Notes under the pieces: generated by a model
Database searches by the model: none
What the model was told of the DNA's origin: nothing
What the model saw: only the letters and a program-made list of their open reading frames with translations
Made by a program: the position numbers and the translations under genes
NCBI RefSeq assembly: GCF_028657945.1
Contig: NZ_CP059693.1
Span: forward strand, 6,386,001-6,450,000
Reading direction: 5' to 3'
Source of the DNA: Thalassomonas haliotis
GTDB lineage: Bacteria; Pseudomonadota; Gammaproteobacteria; Enterobacterales; Alteromonadaceae
Length of the DNA: 64,000 bases
In this document: one piece after another, positions 9,159 to 18,610 of the stretch
How positions within the stretch are numbered: the stretch's first letter is position 1
Layout: every line of letters starts with the position of its first letter

Positions 9159-9182
9159 ATAACTAATTGTGATGTAAGAACC
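9159..9182. other. attTn7 insertion point downstream of glmS
   Basis: The 24 bp between the transposon end and the glmS stop codon correspond to the attTn7 insertion spacing. The first five bases, ATAAC (9159-9163), should be one copy of the 5-bp target duplication; the other copy lies outside the window. The TnsD recognition sequence would be the last ~35 bp of glmS (about 9183-9218), which encodes the conserved C-terminus NLAKSVTVE. Confidence 0.85.
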
Positions 9183-11015
9183 TTATTCCACAGTCACTGA
9201 TTTTGCCAGGTTACGAGGCTGGTCGACATCAGTACCTTTAATTATCGCCACATAATAAGACAATAACTGCAACGGCAGCGTATAAACGATAGGCGCGATC
9301 AAGTCATCACAGTGCGGCACATCAATAACCTTCATAGTGTCATCACTGGCAAAGTTAGCAGCTGCATCGGCAAATACATACATCAAGCCACCACGGGCGC
9401 GTACTTCCTCAACGTTTGATTTCAGCTTCTCGATTAGGTCGTTTTGCGGCGCTACTACGATTACCGGCATTTCCGCATCGATTAGTGCTAACGGACCATG
9501 TTTTAATTCACCGGCAGCGTAAGCTTCCGCGTGAATATAAGAAATCTCTTTTAATTTCAGCGCCCCTTCCATCGCGATAGGATACTGATCGCCACGGCCT
9601 AAGAATAAGGCGTGATGCTTGTCGGCAAAATCTTCTGCTAAACCTTCGATAGAACCGGCCAGCGCCAGCACTTCTTCCAATTTATTCGGCAGTGTCATTA
9701 ACGACTGGCTGATTTGCGTTTGGGTTTGCTCATCCATACCGTGATGCTGGCCGATGGCCAAGGTCATCATTAATAAACCGACCAGTTGCGTAGTAAAGGC
9801 CTTGGTAGAGGCAACACCGATTTCTGCGCCGGCTTTGGTCATAAAGGCCAGATCAGACTCACGTACCAAAGAAGAGCCGGGCACGTTACAGATAGTTAGG
9901 CTGGCGCGATAACCTAATTCTTTTGCCAGACGTAGTGCGGCTAAGGTATCAGCGGTTTCACCGGATTGTGAAATGGTGACTAACAGGGCATTATCCGGCA
10001 CATGGCTGCGGCGGTATCTGAATTCACTGGCGATTTCGATATTACAGGAAACACCGGCCAGGGCTTCTAACCAGTAACGGGCGACCATACCTGAATGGTA
10101 GCTGGTACCACAGGCAATGATTTGTACATGTTTGATATCTTTAAAGATATCATCTGCGCCGTTACCGAAGGTATTGATATCAAGCTTACCGCCGATAATA
10201 CGGTGCTCCAGGGTATTGCGGATCGCGGTTGGCTGCTCATAGGTTTCTTTTAACATGTAGTGACGGTATTCACCTTTGTCACCGGCGTCATGGCTGACTT
10301 CAGATTCCTGTGCGACACGCTCTACCGGCTCGCCGCTTTTATCGAAAATATTAACTTCGAAACGGGTTACTTCGGCAACATCACCTTCTTCCAGATAGCT
10401 GAACTGACGGGTAACCGGCAATAAAGCCATGATGTCCGAGGCGATAAAGTTTTCACCTAAACCATAACCAATTACCAACGGACTGCCGGAGCGGGCAACA
10501 ACTACACGCTCTGGATCACGTTTGTCCATGATCACTGTGCCGTAGGCGCCTTCAAGCTGCTTTGCGGTTTTTTGCACCGCTTCAAGTAAGCTGCTGCTGG
10601 TTTTTAATTCGTGGTGTACCAGGTGGGTCATTACTTCGGTGTCGGTTTCCGAAACAAACACATAACCTAAATCCTGCAATTTAGTGCGTAATTCGTCATG
10701 GTTTTCGATAATGCCGTTATGCACCAGAGCGATAGTGTTGTCTGAAACATGAGGGTGGGCATTGGTTTCACTTGGAATACCATGGGTAGCCCAGCGGGTA
10801 TGGGCAATACCTGTGCCGCCGCTTAAGGGGGCGGCATTGAGGGCATCGGCTAACTCCTGTACCTTGCCTAAGCGACGTACCCGGTTCAATTGCTTGTCTT
10901 GATCTACTATGGCAACACCGGCCGAATCATAACCCCGGTATTCCAGGCGTTTCAGCCCTTCTACTAATATATCTGCGACATCACGTTGTGCTACCGCTCC
11001 GACGATTCCACACAT
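9183..11015 (-). CDS. glmS: Glutamine--fructose-6-phosphate aminotransferase
   Basis: 610 residues. Makes glucosamine-6-phosphate from fructose-6-phosphate and glutamine, the first step to UDP-GlcNAc for peptidoglycan and lipopolysaccharide. The N-terminal glutaminase starts MCGIVGAV, with Cys2 the nucleophile after Met removal. Two SIS sugar-isomerase domains follow (about 285-430 and 455-600), with [11 protein letters not shown] and the [20 protein letters not shown] segment. The C-terminal tail [13 protein letters not shown] is conserved. The gene starts four bases after the stop of the DeoR-type regulator, so the two form an operon. Its 3-prime end is the target of the Tn7-type element. 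Confidence 0.98.
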   Translation of the reverse strand: MCGIVGAVAQRDVADILVEGLKRLEYRGYDSAGVAIVDQDKQLNRVRRLGKVQELADALNAAPLSGGTGIAHTRWATHGIPSETNAHPHVSDNTIALVHNGIIENHDELRTKLQDLGYVFVSETDTEVMTHLVHHELKTSSSLLEAVQKTAKQLEGAYGTVIMDKRDPERVVVARSGSPLVIGYGLGENFIASDIMALLPVTRQFSYLEEGDVAEVTRFEVNIFDKSGEPVERVAQESEVSHDAGDKGEYRHYMLKETYEQPTAIRNTLEHRIIGGKLDINTFGNGADDIFKDIKHVQIIACGTSYHSGMVARYWLEALAGVSCNIEIASEFRYRRSHVPDNALLVTISQSGETADTLAALRLAKELGYRASLTICNVPGSSLVRESDLAFMTKAGAEIGVASTKAFTTQLVGLLMMTLAIGQHHGMDEQTQTQISQSLMTLPNKLEEVLALAGSIEGLAEDFADKHHALFLGRGDQYPIAMEGALKLKEISYIHAEAYAAGELKHGPLALIDAEMPVIVVAPQNDLIEKLKSNVEEVRARGGLMYVFADAAANFASDDTMKVIDVPHCDDLIAPIVYTLPLQLLSYYVAIIKGTDVDQPRNLAKSVTVE

Positions 11016-11019
11016 AAAT

Positions 11020-11793
11020 TTATCCTTTCTTTTGTTGGGCGCAAATTAAGTTTACGCCTTGTTGTAATAGTTGCTCTTTCACCGAAGGTAAAATTTCATC
11101 ATCGGTGATCAGCGTGTGTATTTGTTGCCAGGATAATTCCAGGTTGGGGATTTTTCGGTTTATTTTTTCCGATTCCACCATCACGATAATTTCCCGGGAA
11201 GCCTCAGCCATTACCCGGCTCAGGCCAATAAGTTCATTAAAAGTTGTTGTGCCCCGCTTTATGTCTATGCCGTCAGCACCGATAAAGAGCTGGTCAAAAT
11301 CATAAGAGCGTAAAACATTTTCCGCCACCTGGCCCTGGAAGGCTTCCGACTGCGGATCCCAGGTCCCCCCGGTCATCAAAATTGTCGGCTCATTTTCCAG
11401 CGCACGCAAGTCACAGGCAATATCGAGGGAGTTGGTCATCACCACCAGGCCTTTTTTCGCTGCCAGTTCAGGTACTAAAGCCGAAGTTGTGCGGCCACTG
11501 TCGATAATAATGCGGTGGTGATCTTTGATCAACAAGGCCGCTTCTTTGGCAATGGCTAACTTTCGGTTTGAAATATTTTCAGGTTTCTGTTCGGTAATTT
11601 CGCTTGGTAAAGAGATAGCCCCACCATAACGGCGTAATAACAAACCACTGGCTTCCAGTGCCGACAAGTCTTTACGTATGGTAACTTCCGAGGTGGAAAA
11701 TTGCCGGGCAAGGCTTTCTACACTGACCTGGCCGCTATGGTTAAGCTCGGTAATAATAGTGTGACGGCGTTGCTGGGTATTTCTTTTTGACAT
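11020..11793 (-). CDS. DeoR/GlpR-family transcriptional regulator
   Basis: 257 residues. The N-terminal winged helix-turn-helix (about residues 8-57, with [19 protein letters not shown]) and the C-terminal sugar-phosphate sensor domain ([29 protein letters not shown]) are typical of DeoR regulators. It sits directly upstream of glmS and is almost certainly co-transcribed with it, as in several marine gammaproteobacteria, so control of amino-sugar synthesis by a phosphosugar is the likely role. The ligand cannot be read from the sequence. Confidence 0.9.
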   Translation of the reverse strand: MSKRNTQQRRHTIITELNHSGQVSVESLARQFSTSEVTIRKDLSALEASGLLLRRYGGAISLPSEITEQKPENISNRKLAIAKEAALLIKDHHRIIIDSGRTTSALVPELAAKKGLVVMTNSLDIACDLRALENEPTILMTGGTWDPQSEAFQGQVAENVLRSYDFDQLFIGADGIDIKRGTTTFNELIGLSRVMAEASREIIVMVESEKINRKIPNLELSWQQIHTLITDDEILPSVKEQLLQQGVNLICAQQKKG

Positions 11794-11797
11794 TTTA

Positions 11798-11832
11798 TTT
11801 CGTTTGAAACAACGTAACTTTCGATTTGAAAG
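11798..11832. promoter_or_regulatory. Candidate operator of the deoR-glmS operon
   Basis: TTTCGTTTGAAA (11798-11809) and TTTCGATTTGAAA (11819-11831) are near copies, 21 bp apart start to start, i.e. two helical turns. They lie immediately upstream of the regulator's ATG. DeoR-family proteins often bind such spaced TTTC/GAAA elements near their own gene. Autoregulation is inference. Confidence 0.4.
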
Positions 11833-12007
11833 AAATTCTACCTAAGTTTTTAACAAATGCAACCTTAGCTTAAATAAAAGTGCTGATAATAACCGCAAGA
11901 TCTCAGACGACAGTTCTGGCTGTGAAGAATTCTCTTAGCTGATCTATTATCTAGTAAATAACAGCAAACCAGCCTGACCGGGCAATCTCCATAAGGATGA
12001 ATTTATA

Positions 12008-12556
12008 ATGACCGCCAATAAATTCTTAAGCCGGTATTTTTTAATCTTTGCCACTTATTGCTTTAGCTGTATTTATGCTTATGCCGACAATCACGGCGGC
12101 ACCTTTGGCCTGCACTTTTCTAACGGCAAGGAAACCGGCAATTCCGACATTATGCAGCGCTATACCTTAACCTGGAGTTTTAATAAGAAATGGCTGGAAA
12201 GCAACAGGGGTTACCTTACCGGCCGCTGGGAATTTTCCCATACCCGCTGGCAACTCTATCTGCAGGAGGATAATACCGGTTGGGCGCTAAACCCGGTTTT
12301 TCGTTATGTGCTGCCCGCTAAAAATGTTTATTACTTTTTTGATGCCGGCATTGGTGTGATCAAACTAGCTCATCGCGGCTTTGAGCAGAGAGATCTCGGC
12401 TCAGAATGGTTATTTGAAGATAAACTATCTGCCGGAGTAGGGTTCGGTGAAAGATTCGAACTGGCCCTGAGCTGGGTACATTATTCCAATGCCAATCTGG
12501 CAAGCGTGAATGACGGCGCCAGCATGTTTGCGGTTAACTACGCCCTGACATTTTAA
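12008..12556 (+). CDS. PagL-like lipid A 3-O-deacylase (outer-membrane barrel)
   Basis: 182 residues with an N-terminal signal peptide (cleavage near YAYA/DN) and an alternating strand pattern ending in ALTF, as expected for an eight-strand outer-membrane barrel. The motif WVHYSNANL supplies H158 and S160, and N168 lies eight residues on, as in PagL, which removes the 3-linked acyl chain from lipid A. The acidic member of the PagL triad, expected about twelve residues after the serine, is a serine here by simple alignment, so activity is uncertain. Divergent from the deoR-glmS operon, with AAGGATG before the start region. Confidence 0.75.
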   Translation: MTANKFLSRYFLIFATYCFSCIYAYADNHGGTFGLHFSNGKETGNSDIMQRYTLTWSFNKKWLESNRGYLTGRWEFSHTRWQLYLQEDNTGWALNPVFRYVLPAKNVYYFFDAGIGVIKLAHRGFEQRDLGSEWLFEDKLSAGVGFGERFELALSWVHYSNANLASVNDGASMFAVNYALTF

Positions 12557-12560
12557 AAAC

Positions 12561-12625
12561 TCAACCCTTCAACGCGAAAACTGCCGAAGGGTTGATATTT
12601 ACCGTAATGCTTTCCAGCATTACGG
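12561..12625. terminator. Two hairpins between convergent genes
   Basis: TCAACCCTTC (12561-12570) pairs with GAAGGGTTGA (12586-12595), and CCGTAATGCT (12602-12611) pairs with AGCATTACGG (12616-12625) around a TTCC loop. Both are perfect 10-bp stems between two converging genes. They probably end transcription in both directions, although T-tracts are short. Confidence 0.6.
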
Positions 12626-12640
12626 TCTGGCACAGAGCAA

Positions 12641-13108
12641 TTAATTAAAATCACATTCCGCATCAAGCCCCATATAACCTATTGTGTTATATGGCGTGCT
12701 GCTTCTTTCTCTTTTAGAGGTCATAGGCTCATAAGGACGTATGGTATAAAAGGTTACCGAAATATCGTTACCCTGGGCATCGACGGTAGAGCCGGAAGCA
12801 TCATGTAAGCGGCTGGTATCCAGAACAAATTCAGGTCCGGTCAGGTAAGCGCCTGAACGGTTGCTATTATAAATGGCGAAAGTCCATTCATAATCTTTTG
12901 ACTGACCCCAGACATCATTCCAGGCATTGGCCTTAACCACATGTTTTTCCCACATCATGTCACGGTCGACACAACCTACTGTGGTTTCAATAACAGCGGA
13001 ATTGCCCAAAGTAGAAGCGTACCAGACACGGCTCTGCTCAAGAGCACTACTGGAGGCACTGGCTAAAACAAGTAATGAACATGCCAGGGTAGTGGATTTA
13101 AACTTCAT
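12641..13108 (-). CDS. Small secreted protein, unrecognised
   Basis: I place the start at the second of two adjacent ATGs (13108), seven bases after AAGGA; a longer frame to 13198 has no ribosome site. 155 residues: signal peptide (LLVLASASSSA), then a probable all-beta domain with one cysteine near the N-terminus (TVGC) and one near the C-terminus (DAEC). It lacks the YxxG..H.L motif and the E-x-F end of the neighbouring paralogue family, so it is a separate protein at the downstream edge of that cluster. Function unknown. Confidence 0.75.
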   Translation of the reverse strand: MKFKSTTLACSLLVLASASSSALEQSRVWYASTLGNSAVIETTVGCVDRDMMWEKHVVKANAWNDVWGQSKDYEWTFAIYNSNRSGAYLTGPEFVLDTSRLHDASGSTVDAQGNDISVTFYTIRPYEPMTSKRERSSTPYNTIGYMGLDAECDFN

Positions 13109-13375
13109 CATAATTTCCTTATAACTTCTTATTTTTTTATTGTTGGCATAGCCTGTCCGGCTACAAGATGCGCCCAAGAATATCCGCCGGGGCGCCATTC
13201 ATTTATCAGTGAAATTACTGAAAAATAAAACTCATTAATCAAGCTGTTAAATAACATCCAAGTTACCTTTAATACTTAAGTTATCATGTCCGGTAAAATT
13301 GTTCAGCGAATATAATTACCGGCATGACATAGATCACTTTTCACTCAAGCCAAAGGACTAACAGGTTTTCAGATG

Positions 13376-13921
13376 TCAGAACTGCTCGTAAACCAGTACT
13401 TCCAAATCAACGTCTTCGATCACATCCAGGTTACCCTGAATATCGATATTTAACTTATCGCACTTACCGCCGGTAACCAGGGTATTGTCTATGGTCAGGG
13501 TCACTTCCTTGCGAAAATCTGAAATAGGCGCACTGGTATAAATATTTTCATCATCCCGGTCGACACCTATCGCCACTTTGCTGCCATCGTCGGCGATACA
13601 GGTAGCAGTGATCCTGACGTCATAAACAAAGTCGTTGATATCGGGATCATCGCCGGTATAACAAATAACCGAACCGGCAGAGTAATCACAAATAATATCC
13701 GGCTTGATCCTGCCCAAACCGGATACGATAGCGGTAATATCAAAGGTCAACTCCTGCCCGGCATCCCCGATAAGCTCAATATCGGCGGTACGCCGGGTAT
13801 CCGAGCTATAGCTATAATCGGTAACTATATGCTTAACACCGCCGATATAAACCACATCGGCAAACGACGGACTGGCTGTTAACAAGGCCAGCGCCGGTAA
13901 CACACACTTCAAATACTTCAT
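13376..13921 (-). CDS. Array paralogue A1: small secreted protein with variable Cys loop
   Basis: 181 residues; AAGGATG lies before the start. Signal peptide to about residue 21 (TASPSFA), then DVVYIGGVKHIV, GDAGQELTFDI, a loop closed by two cysteines eight residues apart (DYSAGSVI between them), framework cysteines in TATC and GGKC, and the C-terminus VYEQF. It is the most divergent subtype A member: KADF is lost, and an insertion follows the first framework cysteine. Probably a small exported beta-sandwich protein. Family and function unknown to me. Confidence 0.85.
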   Translation of the reverse strand: MKYLKCVLPALALLTASPSFADVVYIGGVKHIVTDYSYSSDTRRTADIELIGDAGQELTFDITAIVSGLGRIKPDIICDYSAGSVICYTGDDPDINDFVYDVRITATCIADDGSKVAIGVDRDDENIYTSAPISDFRKEVTLTIDNTLVTGGKCDKLNIDIQGNLDVIEDVDLEVLVYEQF

Positions 13922-13972
13922 TTTTCATCCTTAAACATGCATTAAAAGAAACAGACAAGCTGTCGGTTCACT

Positions 13973-14530
13973 TTAAAACTCTTCAACAATAAACATATTC
14001 AGATCGATATTATCGATAGACCTAACGTCGACCCCGTTCACTTCCAGCTTTAATTGCTGGCAGCTACCGCCTGTGGTGATCCTTTTATTCACCAAAAGCT
14101 TCACTTCGCGGTCTTTATCGGAGACAAAACCGTTGACCAGCTCATTTTTATTATCCATATCTGAGCCTATGGCAATGCCGTTGCAGGTTATTTTCATTTC
14201 CGCCTGGTAACGAAAATCCTGATCGTAAGTGATCAACCAGTCGGGCTCGGCGCAGAACTCCCACGGCTTGGCATTGCGAGGCAACAGGCAACGCCATTCC
14301 CGGTTCACATCCTGTATGCCTTTACCGGCAACAATGGCATCGACATTAAAAATCAGCTCCTGCCCGTAATCACCGATAACATCAATATCGACGGTATAAT
14401 TGTTGCCCGACTGGCTAAAGTCAGCCTTGCTTAAGGTATGCATAGTACCGCCGACATACACGGTATCTGCCAGGGCCGCCGATGAAAATACAGGTAATAA
14501 TAACGCCAATAAATAAGGTGCTTTTTTCAT
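13973..14530 (-). CDS. Array paralogue A2: small secreted protein with variable Cys loop
   Basis: 185 residues, AAGGAAG ribosome site. Signal peptide ends near SSAALA. Motifs in order: TVYVGGTMHTLSKADF, GDYGQELIFNVD, variable loop with two cysteines 11 residues apart (LLPRNAKPWEF between), DFRYQAEMKITCNGIAIGSDMD, GGSCQQLKLEVNG, and terminal VEEF. The framework is very close to A3-A5, whereas the loop is unrelated. The next gene in the array lies about 50-70 bp away on either side. Confidence 0.85.
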   Translation of the reverse strand: MKKAPYLLALLLPVFSSAALADTVYVGGTMHTLSKADFSQSGNNYTVDIDVIGDYGQELIFNVDAIVAGKGIQDVNREWRCLLPRNAKPWEFCAEPDWLITYDQDFRYQAEMKITCNGIAIGSDMDNKNELVNGFVSDKDREVKLLVNKRITTGGSCQQLKLEVNGVDVRSIDNIDLNMFIVEEF

Positions 14531-14598
14531 TTTTCTTCCTTGTGCTGCTTGTACCGGCCCCCATCGTAAAGAGCCTGCTAAAAAGTGTTTTTAATGGC

Positions 14599-15144
14599 TT
14601 AAAAAGTTTCAGCAATCAGAACGTCCAGCGAAATATTGCTGATACTGGCCAGTTCCAGGCCGTTAACTTCGACTTTAAGCTGCTGACAATTGCCGCCGGT
14701 TACTGTGGTGTTTTGGGTCAGTAATTTCACTTCCCGATATTTATTGCTAACCCGGCCATCAACCTGTTCATTTTTATTGTCTATATCCGAACCTATAGCA
14801 ATGCCGCTACAGCTCACTTTCAGCTCGACAAGATAACGAAAATCATCAGAAATAATCTCGCGAATATCCGGCTCGGTGCAACCCCTGGGTCCCATCTGCA
14901 AACATATTCTCTGGTAGGTGATTTGCTGGTAGCCGTTACCGCCAACCACGCCGTCGATATCAAAAATCAGTTGCTGGCCGTTATCACCAATCACATCAAT
15001 ATAAGCGCTGTAGTTATTGCCGGATTGCACAAAATCACTTTTCGTCAATGTATGCAAAGTACCGTTAACATACACAGTATCGGCATGGGCTGCGCCGCTT
15101 AAAGCAGACATCAACAACAGGGATGTCAGGGTCGTTTTTTTCAT
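14599..15144 (-). CDS. Array paralogue A3: small secreted protein with variable Cys loop
   Basis: 181 residues, AAGGATAACC before the ATG. Signal peptide ends near SGAAHA. TVYVNGTLHTLTKSDF, GDNGQQLIFDIDG, a loop with two cysteines seven residues apart (LQMGPRG between), SCSGIAIGSDID, GGNCQQLKVEVNG and terminal LIAETF. Its first 70 mature residues are almost identical to A4 and A5, pointing to recent duplication, with divergence concentrated between GYQ and DFRY. Confidence 0.87.
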   Translation of the reverse strand: MKKTTLTSLLLMSALSGAAHADTVYVNGTLHTLTKSDFVQSGNNYSAYIDVIGDNGQQLIFDIDGVVGGNGYQQITYQRICLQMGPRGCTEPDIREIISDDFRYLVELKVSCSGIAIGSDIDNKNEQVDGRVSNKYREVKLLTQNTTVTGGNCQQLKVEVNGLELASISNISLDVLIAETF

Positions 15145-15224
15145 TGGTTATCCTTAATATTATTTTTCTTAGACTGGCAGTACCCCTGGTTGGCGGTACT
15201 ACGCTAAAAACAGTTTTCTTTTCC

Positions 15225-15965
15225 TTAAAATCCTTCGGCAATGATGACATTTAATTCAATCAAAGCGGGTCCGGAACTGCTCGGGCTTAGGTCGCTGCCT
15301 GCCGAAACAGGTTGCGGTAAGCCGATATCACCGTCAAAGGTAAAGGTCAGCTGCATGCTCTGACAGCTTTGATTGGTGATCATGCTTTTAGAGATGAAAT
15401 ATTTACTGCCGGAATCCGAGGCAGAGAAATAGCCGCAGCTCGCCTGCAGCGCCATCTCAGTGCCGTCGCTGCGGCCGCTGATTTCAAAGTGAAGCTCCTG
15501 GCCATAATCGCCATTCACAGGGATGGTGGTTTTATAGCCAGTCAACACCCATACAGGCTGAGGAATAGAGCAGGGACGATAGATATATTCCACCCGGTAT
15601 ATCGGGGTAAAATCGGCTTTGGTTAATTTATACATAACGCCGCCGATATAAATGGGCTCAACATAAATATCCATCTCGGCTAACACCGGCTCAGGCGCCG
15701 CCACAGGGTAACGCAGGCAGGGATCTATCGGTTCGACAGGTATCATCTGCTCCCTGGGATCGATAATATCGATCGGCTCCCCGGGATAATCAGGACCAAC
15801 CGGGGTAAGCCCGACGGAGGCAAGTTGCGGCTGTGTTTTATCTGCCTTAAGCAGATAACAGGGACAGCCGGTCTGTGGCTGCAGCAAAAATTCATTGCTG
15901 TTTTCCCCGGCAAAAGCAAACAAAGGTAAAAACAGCCAGGAAATGGCAAACTTTATTATTTTCAT
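15225..15965 (-). CDS. Array paralogue B1: secreted protein, long N-terminal region
   Basis: 246 residues, the longest small member. After the signal peptide (LPLFAFA) comes a proline- and cysteine-containing stretch of about 90 residues, with GCPCYLL and several PVEPID segments. The shared core follows: PIYIGGVMYKLTKADF, IPVNGDYGQELHFEISGRSDG, SCGYFSASDSGSKYFISKSM, NQSCQSMQLTF and terminal LIAEGF. Subtype B lacks the two-cysteine loop of subtype A but has a conserved block after the first framework cysteine. Function unknown. Confidence 0.83.
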   Translation of the reverse strand: MKIIKFAISWLFLPLFAFAGENSNEFLLQPQTGCPCYLLKADKTQPQLASVGLTPVGPDYPGEPIDIIDPREQMIPVEPIDPCLRYPVAAPEPVLAEMDIYVEPIYIGGVMYKLTKADFTPIYRVEYIYRPCSIPQPVWVLTGYKTTIPVNGDYGQELHFEISGRSDGTEMALQASCGYFSASDSGSKYFISKSMITNQSCQSMQLTFTFDGDIGLPQPVSAGSDLSPSSSGPALIELNVIIAEGF

Positions 15966-16087
15966 GTTTTACTTCTTATTTTTATTCTCGGGCCTAAGCC
16001 CGAAATTAACGTTTGATGACCAGGTTTTTCATCTCTCGTCTCTGAGACTGACCTGAAAAACCAAGGCCGGTTATTTAGCAAACAGGA

Positions 16088-16666
16088 TTAAAAGGTTTCA
16101 GCAACCAATACGTCCATGGAGATGTTGCTGACAGACTCCAAATCCAGTCCTTTAATCTCTAACTTAAGTTGCTGACAATTACCGCCGGTACTACGCTGTT
16201 TATCCACCAGAAGTTTGACTTCCCGGTATTTATCCGTCACTTTGCCATTAACCAGAGCATTTTTATGATCCAGATCCGAGCCGATAGCAATATCACTACA
16301 GGTCACCTGCACTTCCACAACATAACGAAAATCGTTTGAATAGACCGGCACCTGAACATAACGCGGCACCAAACAGGTGGAATAATCATGGCCTTTAACA
16401 TTACCCTGCCAGACATTACAGCCACGTATTTCCTCGCGGTAAGTGATAGCCTGATAGCCCTGCCCACCGACTATGCCGTCAATATCAAACAACAATTGCT
16501 GGCCGTTATCGCCAATAACGTCAAGATAAGCCGTATAATTATTGCCCGATTGTACAAAGTCGCTCTTGGCTAAGGTATGCAAAGTACCGTTAACATAAAC
16601 GGTGTCGGCATAAGCAGCACTCATCATTCCCGCCAGCAATGTTGCAAACAGTATTACTTTTTTCAT
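16088..16666 (-). CDS. Array paralogue A4: small secreted protein with variable Cys loop
   Basis: 192 residues, AAGGATAACAG before the ATG. Signal peptide ends near MSAAYA. TVYVNGTLHTLAKSDF, GDNGQQLLFDIDG, a loop with two cysteines 14 residues apart (NVWQGNVKGHDYST between), VYSNDFRYVVEVQVTCSDIAIGSDLD, GGNCQQLKLEIKG and terminal LVAETF. The framework is nearly identical to A3 and A5; the loop is not. Confidence 0.87.
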   Translation of the reverse strand: MKKVILFATLLAGMMSAAYADTVYVNGTLHTLAKSDFVQSGNNYTAYLDVIGDNGQQLLFDIDGIVGGQGYQAITYREEIRGCNVWQGNVKGHDYSTCLVPRYVQVPVYSNDFRYVVEVQVTCSDIAIGSDLDHKNALVNGKVTDKYREVKLLVDKQRSTGGNCQQLKLEIKGLDLESVSNISMDVLVAETF

Positions 16667-16716
16667 CTGTTATCCTTACGATTTTTACTTAACCGCTCAT
16701 TAATCAGAGCATTCAT

Positions 16717-17229
16717 TTAAAACGATTCAGCTATCAAAACATTAAGATCTATTGTTGACGATTGCTGATAGTCATCAACGCTAAATTCCAACACCATGTT
16801 TTCGCAGGTTTGATTGGTACTCATGCTTCTTGAGATAACATATTTACTGCCGGTATCTGTGCCGCTGAAATTTCCGCAGCTGGCGGTCAGTTTCATACTT
16901 TTAGCGGAACGTCCGCTCAGTTCAAAAACTAAGTCCTGTCCGTAATCGCCAATCACAGGAATAGATGTTTTATAACCGACAAAGCGTCGGATCCCCCCCA
17001 GACAAGGGTTGTCGTAATAAATGGTTTTATAGACAGGAACAAAGTCTGCCTTGGTTAGTTTATGGATCACGCCATTAATATAAATGGGATCCAGGGCAAG
17101 CTGACTGATGCTCGCTTCAATGTTTTCCAGCTCGTCCAGGTTTTGAATCAAAGGGTCCAAATCCTGCGCCTGGGTAAAGAAAGACAACAGGCTCGACATG
17201 CCGATAGAAAGTGCTTTTAATTTGTTCAT
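16717..17229 (-). CDS. Array paralogue B2: small secreted protein
   Basis: 170 residues, CTAAGGATGG before the start. Signal peptide ends near FFTQAQ, followed by about 25 acidic residues. Core motifs: PIYINGVIHKLTKADF, IPVIGDYGQDLVFELSGRS, SCGNFSGTDTGSKYVISRSM, NQTCENMVLEFSV and terminal LIAESF. One extra cysteine (NPC) sits between the DF and GDYGQ motifs, as in B1, B4 and B5. Function unknown. Confidence 0.83.
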   Translation of the reverse strand: MNKLKALSIGMSSLLSFFTQAQDLDPLIQNLDELENIEASISQLALDPIYINGVIHKLTKADFVPVYKTIYYDNPCLGGIRRFVGYKTSIPVIGDYGQDLVFELSGRSAKSMKLTASCGNFSGTDTGSKYVISRSMSTNQTCENMVLEFSVDDYQQSSTIDLNVLIAESF

Positions 17230-17386
17230 AAGCCATCCTTAGTTAAAGTTTAATTTCTTGTTTTATATGTATAACTAAACTAATTTTCAGTCCTGTCTGC
17301 GGAAAGGGTTAAAAGATTTCCGCAGGCACCGGATAAAGAAGCTGTTAAGACAACTCACAGTAACAAGAGCTTCATGGTTATCCTTA

Positions 17387-17968
17387 TTAAAAAGCTTCAG
17401 CGATTAAGACGTCGAGGGAGATATTATTGATCGCGGCAAGTTCCAGGCCCTTGATGTCAACTTTTAACTGTTGGCAACTACCGCCGGTATTTTTCTGCTT
17501 CGTCACCAGCAACTTGGTTTCCCGATAGGTATCCGTGACCTGGCCGTTCACCAGGGCATTTTTATTGTCCATATCCGAGCCGATAGCGATACCGCTGCAG
17601 CTGACCTGTAATTCAGTCATGTATCTGAAATCATTGGAGTAAACCGGCACTTCAATCAGGTTATACTCGATACAGGTGGAAAAATCCGGGGTTTTCCTGC
17701 CGTTCCAGCGGATACACCTGTCGCCCACCTCAGTGACATAGGTCACTTCCTGATAGCCGTCGCCGCCGACAATGGCATCGATATCAAAAATCAGCTGTTG
17801 ACCGTAGTCACCGATCACATCGATATAAGCGGTGTAATTATCGCCGGATTGGACAAAATCGCTTTTCGCCAGGGTATGCAGGGTGCCGTTAACATATACG
17901 GTATCTGCCAGGGAGCGGCCGCTAAAAACAGCCAGGGACATCAGTAATAGGGTATTAAATAGTTTCAT
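17387..17968 (-). CDS. Array paralogue A5: small secreted protein with variable Cys loop
   Basis: 193 residues from the ATG at 17968, chosen because GGAAG lies five bases upstream; an in-frame ATG at 17986 would add six residues. Signal peptide ends near SGRSLA. TVYVNGTLHTLAKSDF, GDYGQQLIFDIDA, a loop with two cysteines 13 residues apart (IRWNGRKTPDFST between), VYSNDFRYMTELQVSCSGIA, GGSCQQLKVDIKG and terminal LIAEAF. Paired most closely with A4. Confidence 0.86.
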   Translation of the reverse strand: MKLFNTLLLMSLAVFSGRSLADTVYVNGTLHTLAKSDFVQSGDNYTAYIDVIGDYGQQLIFDIDAIVGGDGYQEVTYVTEVGDRCIRWNGRKTPDFSTCIEYNLIEVPVYSNDFRYMTELQVSCSGIAIGSDMDNKNALVNGQVTDTYRETKLLVTKQKNTGGSCQQLKVDIKGLELAAINNISLDVLIAEAF

Positions 17969-18045
17969 TATTCTTCCATGTAACATCTGGTTTCAGGTCT
18001 GCGCCGTCCAACGCAACAACCCGGTGAATCTCCCCCAAAGGGGAG

Positions 18046-18576
18046 TTAAAAAGCTTCGGCTATCAATATCTTTAAATCGATAAACGGCGGGGGAGAGCCG
18101 CTGACAGCAAAAGAAAGCTTCATGCTGGTACAGCTTTGCGCTGTGGTCATACGCCTGGAGATCACATATTTATCACCGCTGTCGCTGGCACTGAAAGTGC
18201 CGCAGCTTGCGGTTAAATTCATATTATGTCCGTCCGAGCGACCATTGATGTCAAAAAGCAGTTCCTGACCTATATCTCCGTATACGGGAATAGTTAAGGT
18301 ATAGGCGACCAGTCTCTCCACCCTGATCCGCTCACGTCCGGCCTGGATATAATATGAGATATACACAGGCGTAAAATCCGCTTTGCTCAACTGATACAAG
18401 ACACCATCGATATACAGGGGGTCAGCACTTCCCTGGATCTCACCGAGCACGCCGGCTTCAACTATCAGATCGACATTTGCCGACACTTCCTCAACGGCCA
18501 TTTCACTGGCCATCAGGCCAAAAGGCAGTAGCAAGCCAGCCACCAGCCCCGCCAGAGTTTTACCGATATTGTTCAT
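18046..18576 (-). CDS. Array paralogue B3: small secreted protein
   Basis: 176 residues, TAAGGATG before the start. Signal peptide ends near LPFGLMA, then about 30 residues. Core: PLYIDGVLYQLSKADF, IPVYGDIGQELLFDINGRSDG, SCGTFSASDSGDKYVISRRM, AQSCTSMKLSFAVSG and terminal LIAEAF. Unlike the other B members it lacks the extra cysteine before the GDxGQ motif. It heads a run of three adjacent B genes, a local tandem amplification. Confidence 0.83.
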   Translation of the reverse strand: MNNIGKTLAGLVAGLLLPFGLMASEMAVEEVSANVDLIVEAGVLGEIQGSADPLYIDGVLYQLSKADFTPVYISYYIQAGRERIRVERLVAYTLTIPVYGDIGQELLFDINGRSDGHNMNLTASCGTFSASDSGDKYVISRRMTTAQSCTSMKLSFAVSGSPPPFIDLKILIAEAF

Positions 18577-18610
18577 TTTTCATCCTTAATAACATTAATA
18601 ATCTCGTTAT

